This document shows, one piece after another, positions 11,369-23,175 of a stretch of DNA of 64,000 bases (position 1 is its first letter; each line of letters opens with the position of its first letter). Origin of the DNA: Raphanus sativus (lineage: Eukaryota > Streptophyta > Magnoliopsida > Brassicales > Brassicaceae); contig NC_079518.1 in the NCBI RefSeq assembly GCF_000801105.2, positions 19,758,800 through 19,822,799 of the forward strand. Direction: 5' to 3'. Made by a program: the position numbers and the translations under genes. The notes beneath the pieces are model-generated. The model was not told the origin of the DNA, made no database searches, and worked only from the letters and a program-made list of their open reading frames with translations.

Positions 11369-12841
11369 CCATCTGTCCATGTGGCAACATCGGCTTGTAC
11401 TTGGAAAGTTCTTTCGGATTGTTCGCCATTCATGGCATTTAATGAAATTGCTAACTCCTCTTCCTCAATCCACTCATCCTCTTTATTGTCTCCTTCTCCA
11501 ACTGGCATGATATAGAAGAGAGCCTGAGTACGAACATGATCAGGTGTGCATAAATCATCACAATTGAAACAAAGGCCTGTTGCTCTTCGATCTGCCATCT
11601 CCGCTTGTGTCAATTTTCCAGAATTTCTATTGTGGTGTTTGTTTTTGCGCTCCTGGTTTAGTGTTTCTTGCCTCAAACACGTGATTCTCTTGTTGAATCA
11701 TTGATCCTAATGTTTTAGGGATTGGAGCTAAGTAAACTCCAAATATCCGGTTTCACTTGTCACTATCAATCTTATACTCATTATCCCAAGTGTACTCCAT
11801 GGCTTTGAAAATTGTTTCAGGTCGAAGATACTCTACCTCCTTTCGCAAGCTATCTGTCAAACCCGCACAGAATTGCCACAATTGTTGATCCCCTGATAGC
11901 TTTGTCCCCCCCCCCCCTCCCTAAGCATTCTTCAGACTGACTGTAGTAATCATCCACTGTACTGATATGTCGTAAGTTGGACAATTCGCCCATAGGATTC
12001 ACTGAAGCTGCTTTTCCAAATCTACTCTTGTAAATTATTTTGAACTCTGCCCAACTCAATCTGCGAGTAAACAGTCGACGCAAGTTGTTGTTCCAATGAT
12101 ATGCATGTCCTGTTAACAAAAACGTCGCCTGTCGAAGTCTGACATCATCGTTGAAGATCCGTTGATCAACAAAATAGTCATCACACTTCTGTAACCATTC
12201 CACTGCATTCGTAAGGCCATCATATGGAGGAAACTCCATCTTTGCTGGCGAAAATACCCTCCCATCACCATAATCCTCATACCCATCAAAGTTGTGTGGA
12301 GCATGATTTCGGACACTGTCATGTGCATATTGTTGTTGGTTATCATCAACTCCAATCCCTCTCACATACCAGTCTCCTCCTCCATCAGAACGGCGATGTC
12401 CCCGCTCTCTGCCCACTGCCCTAGACGGCCAAGGTCCACCTGAGAATCCACATGGACACACATCTCTCCCCATATTTTCGCTCCTGGCCTGCAAATTCTT
12501 TCCCGAACTTGTCCCAATCTCTGTGTTTTCCGCATCACTCTCATTACCTTTAAGCCTACTCGTTACCTTGTCGTCCGTTAATTCCTCCGAAGATAATTTT
12601 ACGGCTGATCATGCTCCTGGTAACCTTCTGCAGATTTCCCTTTGACGACCGTATGTGCGCAATTTGGGTATGCAGCATGTTTCTCAAACAGCTTATCATG
12701 TTCGTCATCTTTCGATGAGACCGTGCACATCTCTTCTTTTGTTGATCAAATCTCCTCCACTAGAACAGCCAATTGTGCTAGTATTTTGTCGACCTTGTCA
12801 TCCATAGAATCAATCGGCTCTGACCAAGTTGTTACGACCAT
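11369..12841 (-). pseudogene. Ty3/gypsy gag fragment
   Basis: On the minus strand a start at 12841 reads MVVTTWSEPIDSMDDKVDK and stops after 31 codons. A broken spacer follows, and 12494-11850 contains the gag capsid-like domain (KMEFPPYDGLTNAVEWLQKCDDYF, then LTGHAYHWN and WAEFKIIYKSRFG). The part at 11676-11369 contains a degenerate zinc knuckle (CFNCDDLCTPDH, with the last Cys lost). This is the order expected for gypsy gag, truncated by the LTR end at 11368. Homopolymer C at 11907-11917 and several stops show it is dead. Confidence 0.75.
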
Positions 12842-12881
12842 GTTGCCTCGCTTGTTGTCTAGTAACCAGAACCGTGATTGC

Positions 12882-13139
12882 TGGTAAAAACATATTTGAT
12901 TGATTGCAAAACTTTTGTTAATCCTAGTCTCTTTTGAGAATAAGGTTTAATGCTGGAAGATAGTTCTTTATTGATAATTAGATGTCTTTATATAGGATTA
13001 CTACAGATCATAGCCATACATAAGAAAGGAAAATTACTTAAATACTTGAAAGGAAAAACACCAAAACTCTATTCCTAATGTTTTGAAGAACACTACTTAT
13101 TTTGAATCTTCTTTCTTTGGTATTTGGTATGTAATACCA
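12882..13139 (-). mobile_element. Putative LTR of the gypsy fragment
   Basis: About 258 bp bounded by inverted ends TGGTA...TACCA, placed immediately upstream of the minus-strand gag start. It includes a TATA-like CTATATAAAG (minus strand, near 12990). No standard primer-binding site is obvious beside it, so the borders are tentative. Confidence 0.45.
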
Positions 13140-13227
13140 TAACGCGTATCAAAAAAGCCCACTGCATTGTTCATCGACTTAACCACCATTTTGACCAACA
13201 CCAAAACATAGAAAAGCCTTTCCCCTT

Positions 13228-16200
13228 TCAACCATGAAGAGGAGGAGGCGATTTATTTGGCAATCTCCGGCCCAGCACAAAGCTGCTGAACAGATGCAAA
13301 GCTCGCGAAGGCTGCGCGTATGGCACCATATGGGCAGCTCCTCTGACAGTTGCGAATGTCAGTATATCTCCGTATTCTATTACCCATCCGCCAACCTACC
13401 TCACGTCAAATAAGTTTTACAATTAGGGGTAGACGTAAGTACCAAACTAAATAACCGAATTAAACATTAAAACAACTATCCTAAGAATTTACATCACATA
13501 AACGAAGCCAAAATAAAAACAAAATTAAGTACAGTCGATTAAAAGTGAATTGATAAACCAGAAAAAAAAATTGTTACACCTAAAACATGCAACAGTCTTG
13601 CTTAACTAGTTATTTTCATACTTTTCTACCTTTAATACGAAAACTCCCAACCAAATAGAACCTTGTATACTTTCAACAACACCAAATCAACAGCCAAATA
13701 AATCGAACCAAGGAAAAAAAAAACGAATGCTCAAAATTAAGGAGGGCAAAGCATATTTTCTGTGAACAGACCTGTCCTTTGTGGAACCAAGCTCCATAGG
13801 GAACTGTAGTGTTGAAGTTGAGATCCTCTGCTAGTTCTTTTACCAGAGTCCTTGATCCTAGAAGAGGAATCACGGAATCTTCATCCCCACTGCAATTTGC
13901 TATTTGAATAAGAACAATGTGTTTTACAAAGGTAGAACTAGAAGAATGGAAAAAATTGTGTGCACACATTACCTGAAGACCCAAATAGGGATTTTCCTGT
14001 TCAAGATTCTCTTAAGAATCGGAAGTATGTTCATGTTCCCGTCAGTGTCACTATAGTTCAAGAGGCTATGCAGGTGAAACATAACGACAGATTTAGAAAT
14101 AAAATTCTGAGATGGAGACTGAGATATAATAAGATCAAATGGGTGAAGTTAAACATTACCCGCTGCACATAGACCATGAATATGGCAGATTTGTTCGGTT
14201 AGCATGAAGAGCCTGTTGAACCTCGGGAAGAGTCAGATACAACTGCTCTTCGTAGCTCATGCACACGTCCACCCCAACACTCATCTTTGTACCCTAAAAT
14301 CATTTTCATAGCATCTTTTAAGGGAAAAAAAAAATCATTTTCATTGCTATTTTTTGTGAGTAAAAAATATCAACACTTGGAGATAATAACAAAAACTATC
14401 CGTTTCAAATTCTTTTTTTTTTTTTTTTGTCAACCGTTTCAAATTCTCTTTCTCTTGTTTTTGCAATTTCCATGTGAAAGCATATTCACTCAAAATTATT
14501 TTCAACTAAATAAATTTCCAGCCTTCAAAAATCAGTTTTGCAAAGAAAACAATCAAAACTAAAATAAAGTTTTCTTCTACTTTCGTATTTTTGTTACAGT
14601 ATGTAGATCAAAAAAAATTTAGGGATACGAACACATTTCCGCGTAATATGAGAAGTTCTGTAATATCTATATATTCAGAGAAAAAAAAATCTTTATTTAC
14701 TCATAAAATATTCTGTGTTGGAAGACTTATTTCTATTAATAAAAGAAACATATAGTCTTTTGGACAAAACAGTAACAAGTCTAAACTCAAACAAAGTTTT
14801 TTTTTTTTTTTTTGACAAAAGATATAAAAAAGAGATATTAAGACTCAAACAAAGTTGCTTTTAACATTTACGTCTACGGGTTTTAACCAGCAGAATTATT
14901 TTTTTCAAGATGCTAAACAGTGGATTCGTATCAGAAATTTTCAATATAAATAACATATAAACGAAAATGCAACAAATATCAGAAGTCTTGACTGACTCAG
15001 TTTTTTTCTTACCATTTTTTTGAGCCTGAGCTCTTGCTCGACAAGGGTTGGATAGCAGATATCAAGGAGCACGTCGTAGTAATTGACATATTGAGTGATT
15101 ATGGTTCCGGCTTCACTCATTGCGTCTTCACAATGTTTGCTTATGTTGTGTGAACTAGAGAATGTGTAATCTTCAAAGTTGCATTGGTTCATGATAGTGA
15201 GGCCAAGTTCATCAGAGATCATCCCGTGTGACCAGAAGAACTCATACGTGGCTGGAACATCTCGGTCAAGCTTCAGAAGCGGATTACCGATCTGATCAAA
15301 ACAGAGGTATCTCTCAAAACAGAGAATTGAAAAATAACATATTCTGTTTGTATAATTAGTTCTTATTACTTACTGCAATGCCCTTGAGCTTAAACTTGAA
15401 TCTGTTTGAGCGTCTTGAGTTGTATTCAAGTATTACATCAGCTAGTTGAGGTATATAGTGTCCAGCGTAGCTTTCGCCTGCGAGAAAGAGGTTTCGTGTC
15501 CTGAATTCTGGAAACTTCTCTAGCCATCTAAACAAGAACACCAGCATATCCTTGGCTGATATTGAAAACATTTAGTAACAAGTCTTTTTATAAAAGAATT
15601 AATAAACACGGATAATATAAACGATAATTTTGATCATTTGAAAGATTATATAATACCGGTGGATTTATCGCCAGTGGTGTAATCTGAAGTTGTGTTCGAG
15701 TAAGACCATCCTACTCCAGCGGGTGAATCCACAAACAACAGATTTGAGGCTACAACATAATATTGATGTTAACAAACTTCGTCCTTGTTGAAAGATATAA
15801 AAGGAGAGTGAGAGAAACCTTTGTTCCAAGATTTGGAGTTTCTGCGGAGGCCACGACCATCTCCAGTGGGGTAAAATGGACCCAACTCTGTGAAAGCTCC
15901 TCCCCCAATGGAAGAGCAGCCTGGCCCTGCAACATTGTCTCAGTTTTAACCAAAGTAATTGCATCTGGTCCCAAATAGCTAAAAGAGGTCGATGGTTTGA
16001 TTACTTTAAGCAAATTGCATTACTCTGTTTTACATTATTTGGGGATTAAAATGAGGAAAAAGTGAAGGTGTATGGGAAGTCGATGTTGTAGCAAAGATGA
16101 AGTAGTTCATGAAGTGTGACATGAACTAATACATCAGAGAGGCGGTTCGTGAGAAGCACGCATCAAGACCGATGCATTAAAAGAAGATTTAATGAAGAGG

Positions 16201-17052
16201 AACATTAAAGGAAGACTTGAAGAAGAAGCAATCGATCTAAAGAGAAAAGGAAGATTGGCTTATTCGCTGAAGTAGAAGAAATGGAAAGTTTCCATTGGAT
16301 AGATAGATTAGATCTAGGGCTTCCTCAAAGATATATAAAAGGGAGCCGTGGCACTGTGTTGCCGTTTAACACACAGGGAGAGCTTTTAGCAATAGAGAGT
16401 TTTGTACGTCCTAAGAAGGAGAAGCAAAGCATCTAGGGGTTAAGAGTTTAAGTGGTTCAGAGTCTGTCTTAGATCTCTGAACGAGTGAGACTAGCAAACA
16501 AGTCGAGGTTTGTCTTGAGCTTGTTTGATTTATTGCTTTTAAGAAGAACTTGTAAGAGCTTTTGAAAAAATAAATATAGTCGTATTTTTTGGAATTGAAT
16601 AACCCTGTACTACTGTGTTCTACATAGCGTAGCTTGCTTATCTTACATTAACAAAAAGCAAACCGTTAATTGTATTATACACTACGACAACTTTATGTTT
16701 TTCTCTAAACAACCAAATTCTAAAGAAAAACTACAAGTGTGTTAGACAGTACAGAGAAGAGAAACAAGAGATAAAGTGAGCAAAGCCAACCTCCATTAAG
16801 CCAAAGGGTTAAGGGTTTAGTGTGTGGTTGCTTCTCAGCTTCGACAAAGTAATAAAAGAGGCTCCTACCAGCTTTGACGTCGACATCGACATAGCCAGCG
16901 AACTGTCTGAATGCAACTTCCGGTTGCCCAGGCAGCTTCGTCACCAAATCTTCTTCTTGATATCCCTCAGCTAAACTACGATTATACTCCAACCATTGCA
17001 GAACCATCACCATTACGGCTACATAGAACAACACCCCCTTACCGCTCGCCAT
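13228..17052 (-). CDS. SCPL44: Serine carboxypeptidase-like protein, SCPL44-type (nine exons)
   Basis: Peptidase family S10; such secreted or vacuolar enzymes cleave C-terminal residues or act as acyltransferases. Exons on the minus strand: 17052-16791, 15926-15819, 15749-15657, 15555-15374, 15291-15013, 14293-14160, 14065-13973, 13889-13772, 13395-13228. All junctions are GT-AG and in phase, giving 478 residues, close to the family length. A hydrophobic signal peptide occupies about residues 1-28. The oxyanion segment NGGPGCSS spans exons 1-2. The catalytic triad is Ser183 in GESYAGHY, Asp388 in SGDEDSVIP and His445 in GAAHMVPY. No stop or frameshift is seen, so it is probably functional. 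Intron 1 holds a solo copia LTR and intron 5 three tiny insertions. The SCPL44 name (Arabidopsis At1g43780) is from memory and is supported by the nearby VIP1-like gene; close paralogues such as SCPL45/46 are less likely. Confidence 0.92.
14296..14344 (+). mobile_element. Micro-insertion with oligo(A) end in SCPL44 intron 5
   Basis: A 21-bp insert (14310-14330, ending in an A run) lies between perfect 14-bp copies of AAAATCATTTTCAT. The left copy begins immediately beside the exon 6 splice acceptor (14294-14295), so the insertion rebuilt the intron end. Confidence 0.65.
14400..14447 (-). mobile_element. Tail-only micro-insertion in SCPL44 intron 5
   Basis: Perfect 14-bp copies of CCGTTTCAAATTCT flank a ~20-bp insert consisting of a T run plus GTCAA. 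On the minus strand this reads TTGAC followed by oligo(A), like the final bases of the LINE at 3322. Confidence 0.7.
14785..14856 (-). mobile_element. Short LINE-tail insertion in SCPL44 intron 5
   Basis: Perfect 14-bp copies of ACTCAAACAAAGTT flank a 44-bp insert. On the minus strand the insert ends TTTTGTCA followed by a long A run, as expected for an extremely 5'-truncated retroposon. Confidence 0.72.
16063..16653 (+). mobile_element. Solo LTR (copia) inside SCPL44 intron 1
   Basis: The LTR starts TGAAGGTGTATGG and ends ATTAACA. It is flanked on both sides by the 5-bp duplication AAAAG (16058-16062 and 16654-16658). It is very similar to the 5' LTR of the copia element at 53888-54460, differing mainly by a ~20-bp indel near 16357. 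A TATA box (TATATAAA) is at 16332-16339. No interior remains, so it arose by LTR-LTR recombination. It runs antisense to the host gene, so any LTR transcript would read toward SCPL44 exon 1 in antisense. Confidence 0.93.
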
Positions 17053-17132
17053 ATCTCTCTTCTTTTTCTTCTCGCTCTTCTGTGACTGTGTTATTATTTT
17101 CCGCTCTTGTTTCTGTGCCTATTGCACATGTA

Positions 17133-17140
17133 CTTATATA
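17133..17140 (-). promoter_or_regulatory. TATA box candidate of the SCPL44-like gene
   Basis: TATATAAG on the minus strand lies about 81 bp upstream of the ATG at 17052. A pyrimidine-rich 5' leader (CTCTTCTTTTTCTTCTCGC-like on the plus strand) lies between them. The spacing suits a short 5'UTR. Confidence 0.5.
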
Positions 17141-17169
17141 TACAGTATATATAAACGCAAAGTATTCTT

Positions 17170-17212
17170 ATCAATTAAATATATTTTTTTTTTGTAAAAA
17201 TCAATTAAATAT
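17170..17212 (-). mobile_element. Tail-only micro-insertion upstream of SCPL44
   Basis: Perfect 13-bp copies of ATCAATTAAATAT flank a 17-bp insert with a T run. It lies just upstream of the candidate TATA box, within the likely promoter. Confidence 0.6.
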
Positions 17213-17479
17213 TTCTCTCTTTTATTTTATAGGTGTATACCTCCTTCTCACTTCGTAGGAGTGGATAAAACACATGCTTGAAATTTGATTACTTTTGATT
17301 AAGTTAAAAAAATCGGATATTCATAAATTCAATTATCAAATTTTAAAATTCAATATTAAAAGATGAAAATAAATCAGAAATAATAATAATTTTATAAGAG
17401 AGATATTTTCTGTGTTCCGACATAAGTATACAAATGAACATATATATATAATTGATATAATTAGTATACTTGTTATATT
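17213..17479. other. AT-rich sequence upstream of SCPL44
   Basis: No gene or clear element is seen. It may hold the distal promoter of the minus-strand carboxypeptidase gene. Confidence 0.4.
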
Positions 17480-19199
17480 TGGTTCCAGCATATGTTTACG
17501 GCACATGGAACAAATGCCACGGTTTTAATGTTGTTTCAAATAAATTGGATGCAATAACAATGAAAAAACTATCGCTTGCTACAACACCGAGTTATAAAGT
17601 TATTGCAAATATGCTGAAGCTACTACCACAAATCATTAACAACGAATCAAACTGCCTTTATTAAAGGGAGTTTATTGCTCGAGAATGTCCTCCTAGCAAC
17701 TGAGCTTATAAAAGACTACCATAAAGATACCATCTTTCCTCGATCTACACTCAAGATAGACATCACTAAGGCATTCAATACAGTTTGTTGGGATTTCTTA
17801 TTAACTACGTTAACTGATATGGGGGTTCCTGGAGCTAATTATTAAATGTATTAAGGGATGTATATGTGCTCTCTCGAAAGGCAAACTTGAAAGGTTTCAA
17901 ATAGTTCTCGTGGACTAACGCAAAGGTGCTCTTTATCCCCGATATTGTTGTGTCATATTGTCCTATAGATTAAATAAAGCAGCTAGTTTGGGTAGGTTAT
18001 CACCCAAACTAAGAAAATGTTGAAATGACTCACTTGAATTCTGCTGATGGCTTGATTATATTTATTGATGGAACAGCAAAATCTGTAATCAGTGTAGTCG
18101 AGGTTCTTAAAGAGTTTGAGAGGGAATATAACTTAGTTTATTAACATGAGTAAGTCTGCCCTCTATATCGTGTGTGTGTGTGGGGGGGGGGGGGGGGGGG
18201 GGGGGCTACTCATCATGACCTGAAGGAAAAGGTTACTCAGTCGGCATTTCTTTAGAGAACCTACCAACTCGTTATCTTTGTTTACCCTTGACTACTAAGT
18301 ATGACCAGGAGTTCTCGGTTTATCACCTTGTCTAGTATGTTGCTTTCATACGCAAGAAAACTTCAGATAATTAAGTCAATAATTAGAAGCACCACAAACT
18401 TCTCGTGCTCAATTTTTCGATTTCCTATTGGATGCCTTAATCAAACTATTTTTGGTTCTTGGGTTCATATGTATAGGGTTCAAGATTCATTTTTTTGGAT
18501 ATCTCGGAAATGACAATCTATGGGGTCTTGAATGTGGAAAAAACTTTTAAAACTCAGAGAACTAACTGCAACGTTTTTTCAGAATGGAAATAAAAGATGA
18601 TGATAATCCTTACTTTTGGAAAGATTTATGGTGTGATTCAAAGTATCGGATACATATCAGTGGATAAGCAAACACTAGATTAATGGGTATTGGTAGAGCA
18701 GAAAAGGTAGCTGAAGCGGCAGATGCATTAGGTTGGAAGTTTAGCTGATGTCTGGTCGAGTCATATATGACATGATTGAGCGTATCATACTGATAAAGCC
18801 TCCTATAGAGGATACCGGAAGTGACCAGCCTCTATGGAAGCAAAGGCAGGTACATATCAGTGGATAAGCATATGGTTCCCACAGGCTTTACCATGACAAG
18901 AGTTCATTACATGGCTAGTGTATCATAATAGTATATGTGATCAAATGAGGAAATGGGGTCAAACTCAGATTTTCATCTTGTGCGGTAAACCTAACGAAAT
19001 TCGGGACCATCTCTTCTTTGCTTCCCCATTCTCTTTCACGATTTGGAAAATGTTGATGCATTGTCTCCTCGGTATCCATACAAATCCGGGTTGGTATTGG
19101 AACTTTCAGACTCTACAACACAGTAGACTCTCTATATTACACTTTAACTTTTCTACTCTTTTCCACCTTTTAGTTTACTTCATTTTGTTGATCAAAAAT
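17480..19199 (+). pseudogene. Decayed LINE, RT to zinc-binding region
   Basis: Broken plus-strand frames give RT motifs: YKVIANMLKLLPQIINNESN at about 17592, then LLENVLLATELIKDYHKD and a KIDITKAFNTV block near 17755. The zinc-binding region (ILCGKPNEIRDHLFFASPFSFTIW) is near 18980. Many stops, frameshifts and a homopolymer G run interrupt it. An A-rich end (AAAAATAAAAAAAAG) near 19195 is probably the tail. The sequence family differs from the 3.3-kb LINE; the RLLIENVLLATEL-type motif belongs to another plant L1 clade. Confidence 0.75.
18171..18206 (+). repeat. (TG)n followed by a 25-bp G run
   Basis: A TG dinucleotide tract passes directly into a homopolymer G tract inside the decayed LINE. 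Its length is liable to sequencing error. Confidence 0.9.
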
Positions 19200-19338
19200 A
19201 AAAAAAAGTTTACTTTATTTTAGTCTAATATATCCAATCACAACCTCTCTTTTTGTTCTTCCTCTGTTTATTTCTTCTGATTTATAGTTTCTCTTCACGT
19301 AAAGTAAGGCATCGACATGCTCGAAATCATTTGTAGCA

Positions 19339-19575
<237 letters not shown>

Positions 19576-19648
19576 TTGGTTAGGATCAAAAGTTTGTACA
19601 ATTCTTTGTTGTTATATAACTTTACATTTCAACAAAAAAGTCAAATTA

Positions 19649-19704
19649 CTATTTTTACCATCTTTGTAACAAAAAAAAAAAAGAAAACCTATTTTTACCA
19701 TCTT
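19649..19704 (+). mobile_element. Tail-only micro-insertion
   Basis: Perfect 16-bp copies of CTATTTTTACCATCTT flank a 24-bp insert: TGTAAC, then an A run, then GAAAAC. Confidence 0.7.
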
Positions 19705-20063
19705 ATCGCTAGTTTTTCTAAAACTTTTTCTCCCCTTTTTTTTATTTCCCTGCTGATTAATGTTCTCAAATTGAAAAGTAATAATATACAAGTTATTTGA
19801 CAAAATTGAATTACTCACAAATTACAGTGGATGATTTTCACTCTATTATTTCTATTTTTATAAAGTTAGGCCCTGGATATAAGTGTCGATTTTTCTGGAT
19901 AATTTTTGTGCATGTCTGTCTAGTTTTTAAAATATTTTTTTAAATTTAATAAATTTGAAATAAAAAATAAAATTAGAACTACACTGCTTGAACTAGGAGA
20001 ATCAGATTTTCCTTATTTAATGAAATTCTGCCTAAAACAAATGTATATTAAAAACATGAACAA
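19705..20063. other. AT-rich intergenic stretch
   Basis: No gene, element end or tandem repeat is recognised. Confidence 0.5.
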
Positions 20064-21010
20064 TACTTAGGTTCACCTCTAGAGTTTGGGTTTATGGTTT
20101 ACAGTTTGGATTTAACGTATAGATTTAGGGTTTAGAGTTTGGGTTTAGGGTTAACGGTTTGAGTTTTGAGTTTAGAGTTTATATAATGAAAATTTAAACA
20201 CTGCGAGCTAAACCCTAAACTCAAAATTATAAACTCTAAACCCTAAATCTAAACTCAAACCCTAAATCGAAACCCTAAACCCTAATCTTTAACCCAAACC
20301 ATAGATCATAAACGCAAACCTAAAATCTAGACTAAAACTCTATACCCAAAACCCAAACCCTGACTCTAAACCCAAACTTTTAGGGTATAGATTTTGGGTT
20401 TATAGTTTACAGTTTGAGTTTAAGGTTTAGGGTTTAGAGTTTGAGTTTATGGTTTATAGTTTGGGTTTAAAGTTTAGGTTTAGGGTTTAGAGTTTGGGTT
20501 TAGGGTTAACGGTTTGAATTTGAGTTTAGAGTTTATATAACAAAATTTAAACACTGCAAGTTAAACCTTAAACTCAAAATTATAAACTCTAAACCCTAAA
20601 TCTAAACTCAAACCCTAAATCGAAACCTTAAACCCAAATCTTTAACCTAAACCATAGATCATAAACGCAAACCTAAAATCTAGACTAAAAATCTATACTC
20701 TAAACCCTAAATCTATATCCAAAATCGAAACCCTATAGCTTAAACTAGACTCTAAACCCAAACTTTTAGGGTATAGGTTTTGGGTTTATAGTTTACAATT
20801 TGGGTTTAAAGTTTAGAGTTTGGGTTTATTGTTTACAGTTTGGGTTTAAGATTTAGGTTTAGGGTTTAGAGTTTGGGTTTAGGGTTAACAGTTTGAGTTT
20901 AGAGTTTAGGGTTTAGAGTATAGAGTTTCGGTCTAGGGCATATTTTTGGGTTTAGAGTTTGAGTTTAAAAACTTATGATTTGAGATTTGGGTTTAAAGTT
21001 TATAGTTTAT
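20064..21010. repeat. Palindromic, tandemly duplicated telomere-like array
   Basis: Degenerate TTTAGGG-type words (GGGTTTAGGGTTTAGAGTTT) alternate in strand in five blocks: G-rich about 20064-20190, C-rich 20200-20375, G-rich 20380-20530, C-rich 20550-20760, G-rich 20765-21010. Unit landmarks repeat exactly 353 bp apart, for example GATCATAAACGCAAACC at 20304 and 20657. Each unit is therefore an imperfect inverted repeat that has been duplicated in tandem. It is not a true telomere because the words are highly degenerate. Confidence 0.8.
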
Positions 21011-22096
21011 GATTCTAAGTTTAGGATTAAAATTTTCGTTATTTTTTTGGCTATTCTGTTTTTTTTTTATAATTTATAATTTTATTTTTTATGTGATACT
21101 AATTATATGACAATTTGATCGAAATAAGGAAAGAAATGAATTTAATTGTTCTAAAAAAAGCTTAACGCTTTCAATATTTTTATTTTCTTGACAATTATGT
21201 GACTAATATTGTTAATGATAAAAGATACACTTAAAAGAAAAAACAAGAAGATTGTAGAAATCATTTAGATAAAAACTCAGCAAATTTGGGTAGGTAGAAT
21301 TAAAGGTAGCTGTCAATTTGGACCAAATTTAATTTGAGAACAATATAAGTTGATAACTATATTAAACATTTCAAAAATGAACTGCAAAAATTAACTTTCA
21401 ATATGTGTGTATCTGTCTCCTAAATTGAAATAGGGATCAAGGGATGACTAGTATACCTCCTGTGCCATGCATAAGCTATTTTTTATAATTTACAATCATG
21501 AAAATTAATTTATTTTGAAGGTTATAATGTAAAACGGAAATACATATTATTTTGAGGGTTTTGTTTATTGATAAACTTTCAAAACATTTGCTCTTTGTAT
21601 CCTACAATTGTCAAATATAGACACAGGGTGAACGTTGTATATTTTCTTTTTTCAAACCAGAAAAAATCATTATATATAAAATATCAGATTAGGTGAAAGC
21701 ATATTTCTTGCATAAGTATAATTAGAATACCAGACTTTATTTTGTAGATAATTGACATTAATTATCTACTGTAGTCTTTCCCTTCTTCTTTTATGTATTT
21801 TTTTCTTTCTTTTTTTGGTTTTCAAAAAATACAATTATTTACAAATAAAGAATATTTCCTTTCGTGATATACCAATTTGGATTGCTAGACATTTTGTTTC
21901 ATATCTACAAATAGAAAATATGAAAGTAGTAGTATATCTATATTTTGATCTGAAAGTAAAACAAATAAAATAATAGCACCGCATTTCTCTATAATTATAA
22001 ACACAATAATAATTAAGGAAAACCTACCGTCAAGTTACGTTCTGATCTAGATAGCAGACATGAATTTTTCTAGTTTTCTCTACAACCTGAGTTTCT

Positions 22097-22156
22097 TAGA
22101 ATCCAATTGGTTTTTTTTTTGACTGAACTTTTTCAAATTTAAATAGAATCCGATTG
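22097..22156 (-). mobile_element. Short tail-type micro-insertion
   Basis: TAGAATCCAATTG (22097) and TAGAATCCGATTG (22144), 12 of 13 identical, flank a 34-bp insert starting with a T run and GACTGAA. Confidence 0.5.
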
Positions 22157-23135
22157 TTTCCTTCTAGTTATCTCTACAACCTTGTTTCTTTTCTTCTTTT
22201 GATGCTTTTCAAGTTTTTTTGGGGCTTGTACATGTGCTTTAAGTTTAGCCTATATTAATTTCTTTTCGTAAACTATCACCACAACAACAAATAAACATTT
22301 TCCAGCAAATTGAGAATTAATTAGTCCATTTAAATATGTTTATTGACATATTTTGTTACGTTTACCATTTTTACCATGCAATATGTAGTTTTTGCCAATG
22401 TCTAGAAGTGAAAAAAGGAAAACGAAAGTTATAAATAGATTAGAAGAAAAAGGTTCATAAAAAAAATTATTGGAGCATAAAGAGTGTAGCGTTTTTAGTC
22501 ATTAGAAAGAAATTGAAAGAAATTCTTTTGAGGAGTCTTTGACAACTGTTAGACCAGAAACTATAAATGGTTTCGTCATTAGAAGTTTTAATTTATTGAT
22601 TAGAAGTCGAAATTTTAGAGAGAAACCATGGAGTCATTGCAGAGATTTAAGAATTTAAAATTTCTGAACACAAGTGGAAATGGAACTAAATATATGACAT
22701 TATTATGGATTAAATCTTATCTTTAAGAGATAAGCGGTTTCTAAGATCGTGGGGTTATGGGTGTATGCATAATATTAGCAATTTTTATTTATATAAAAAA
22801 ATAAATCAGTTATTGAAAGAAACAGTTTTTTTTTGCTTTCCAAATTTAATGTATTTACAAATTTTTTTTAAACTGTGAAACCCATACCATATATCTAATT
22901 CTGATTTACCAGACTACTTGCCTTTTAGTATATAGGATATCATGTGATTATTTTATCGGTACTGTGTTTAAAAAAAAAATTTCTATCAGCACTGATGAAG
23001 ATACTATTCGAAAATAGGGTTAAATTAAGTTCGCAAAATTTACATGTACACACAAAATATGAAATCATGTATGCACTGTTGTATTATTTTCTACTACTTA
23101 AAAAGTAGTTTTTCCTTCTATAAATCTCATAGAAC

Positions 23136-23175
23136 CAAATAGTAATATTTTTTTTTCATCAAAACAAATAGTAAT
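23136..23175 (-). mobile_element. Tail-only micro-insertion
   Basis: Perfect 11-bp copies of CAAATAGTAAT flank an 18-bp insert that is mostly a T run plus CATCAAAA. Confidence 0.5.

Noticed and set aside
20064..21010. True telomere or recent chromosome fusion point
   Set aside because: Words are highly degenerate and alternate in strand, unlike a telomere array; recorded instead as a palindromic repeat.
22940..23010. Another tail-type micro-insertion (TATCGGTACTG ... TATCAGCACTG around an A run)
   Set aside because: Two mismatches in an 11-bp repeat within AT-rich sequence; too weak to count.
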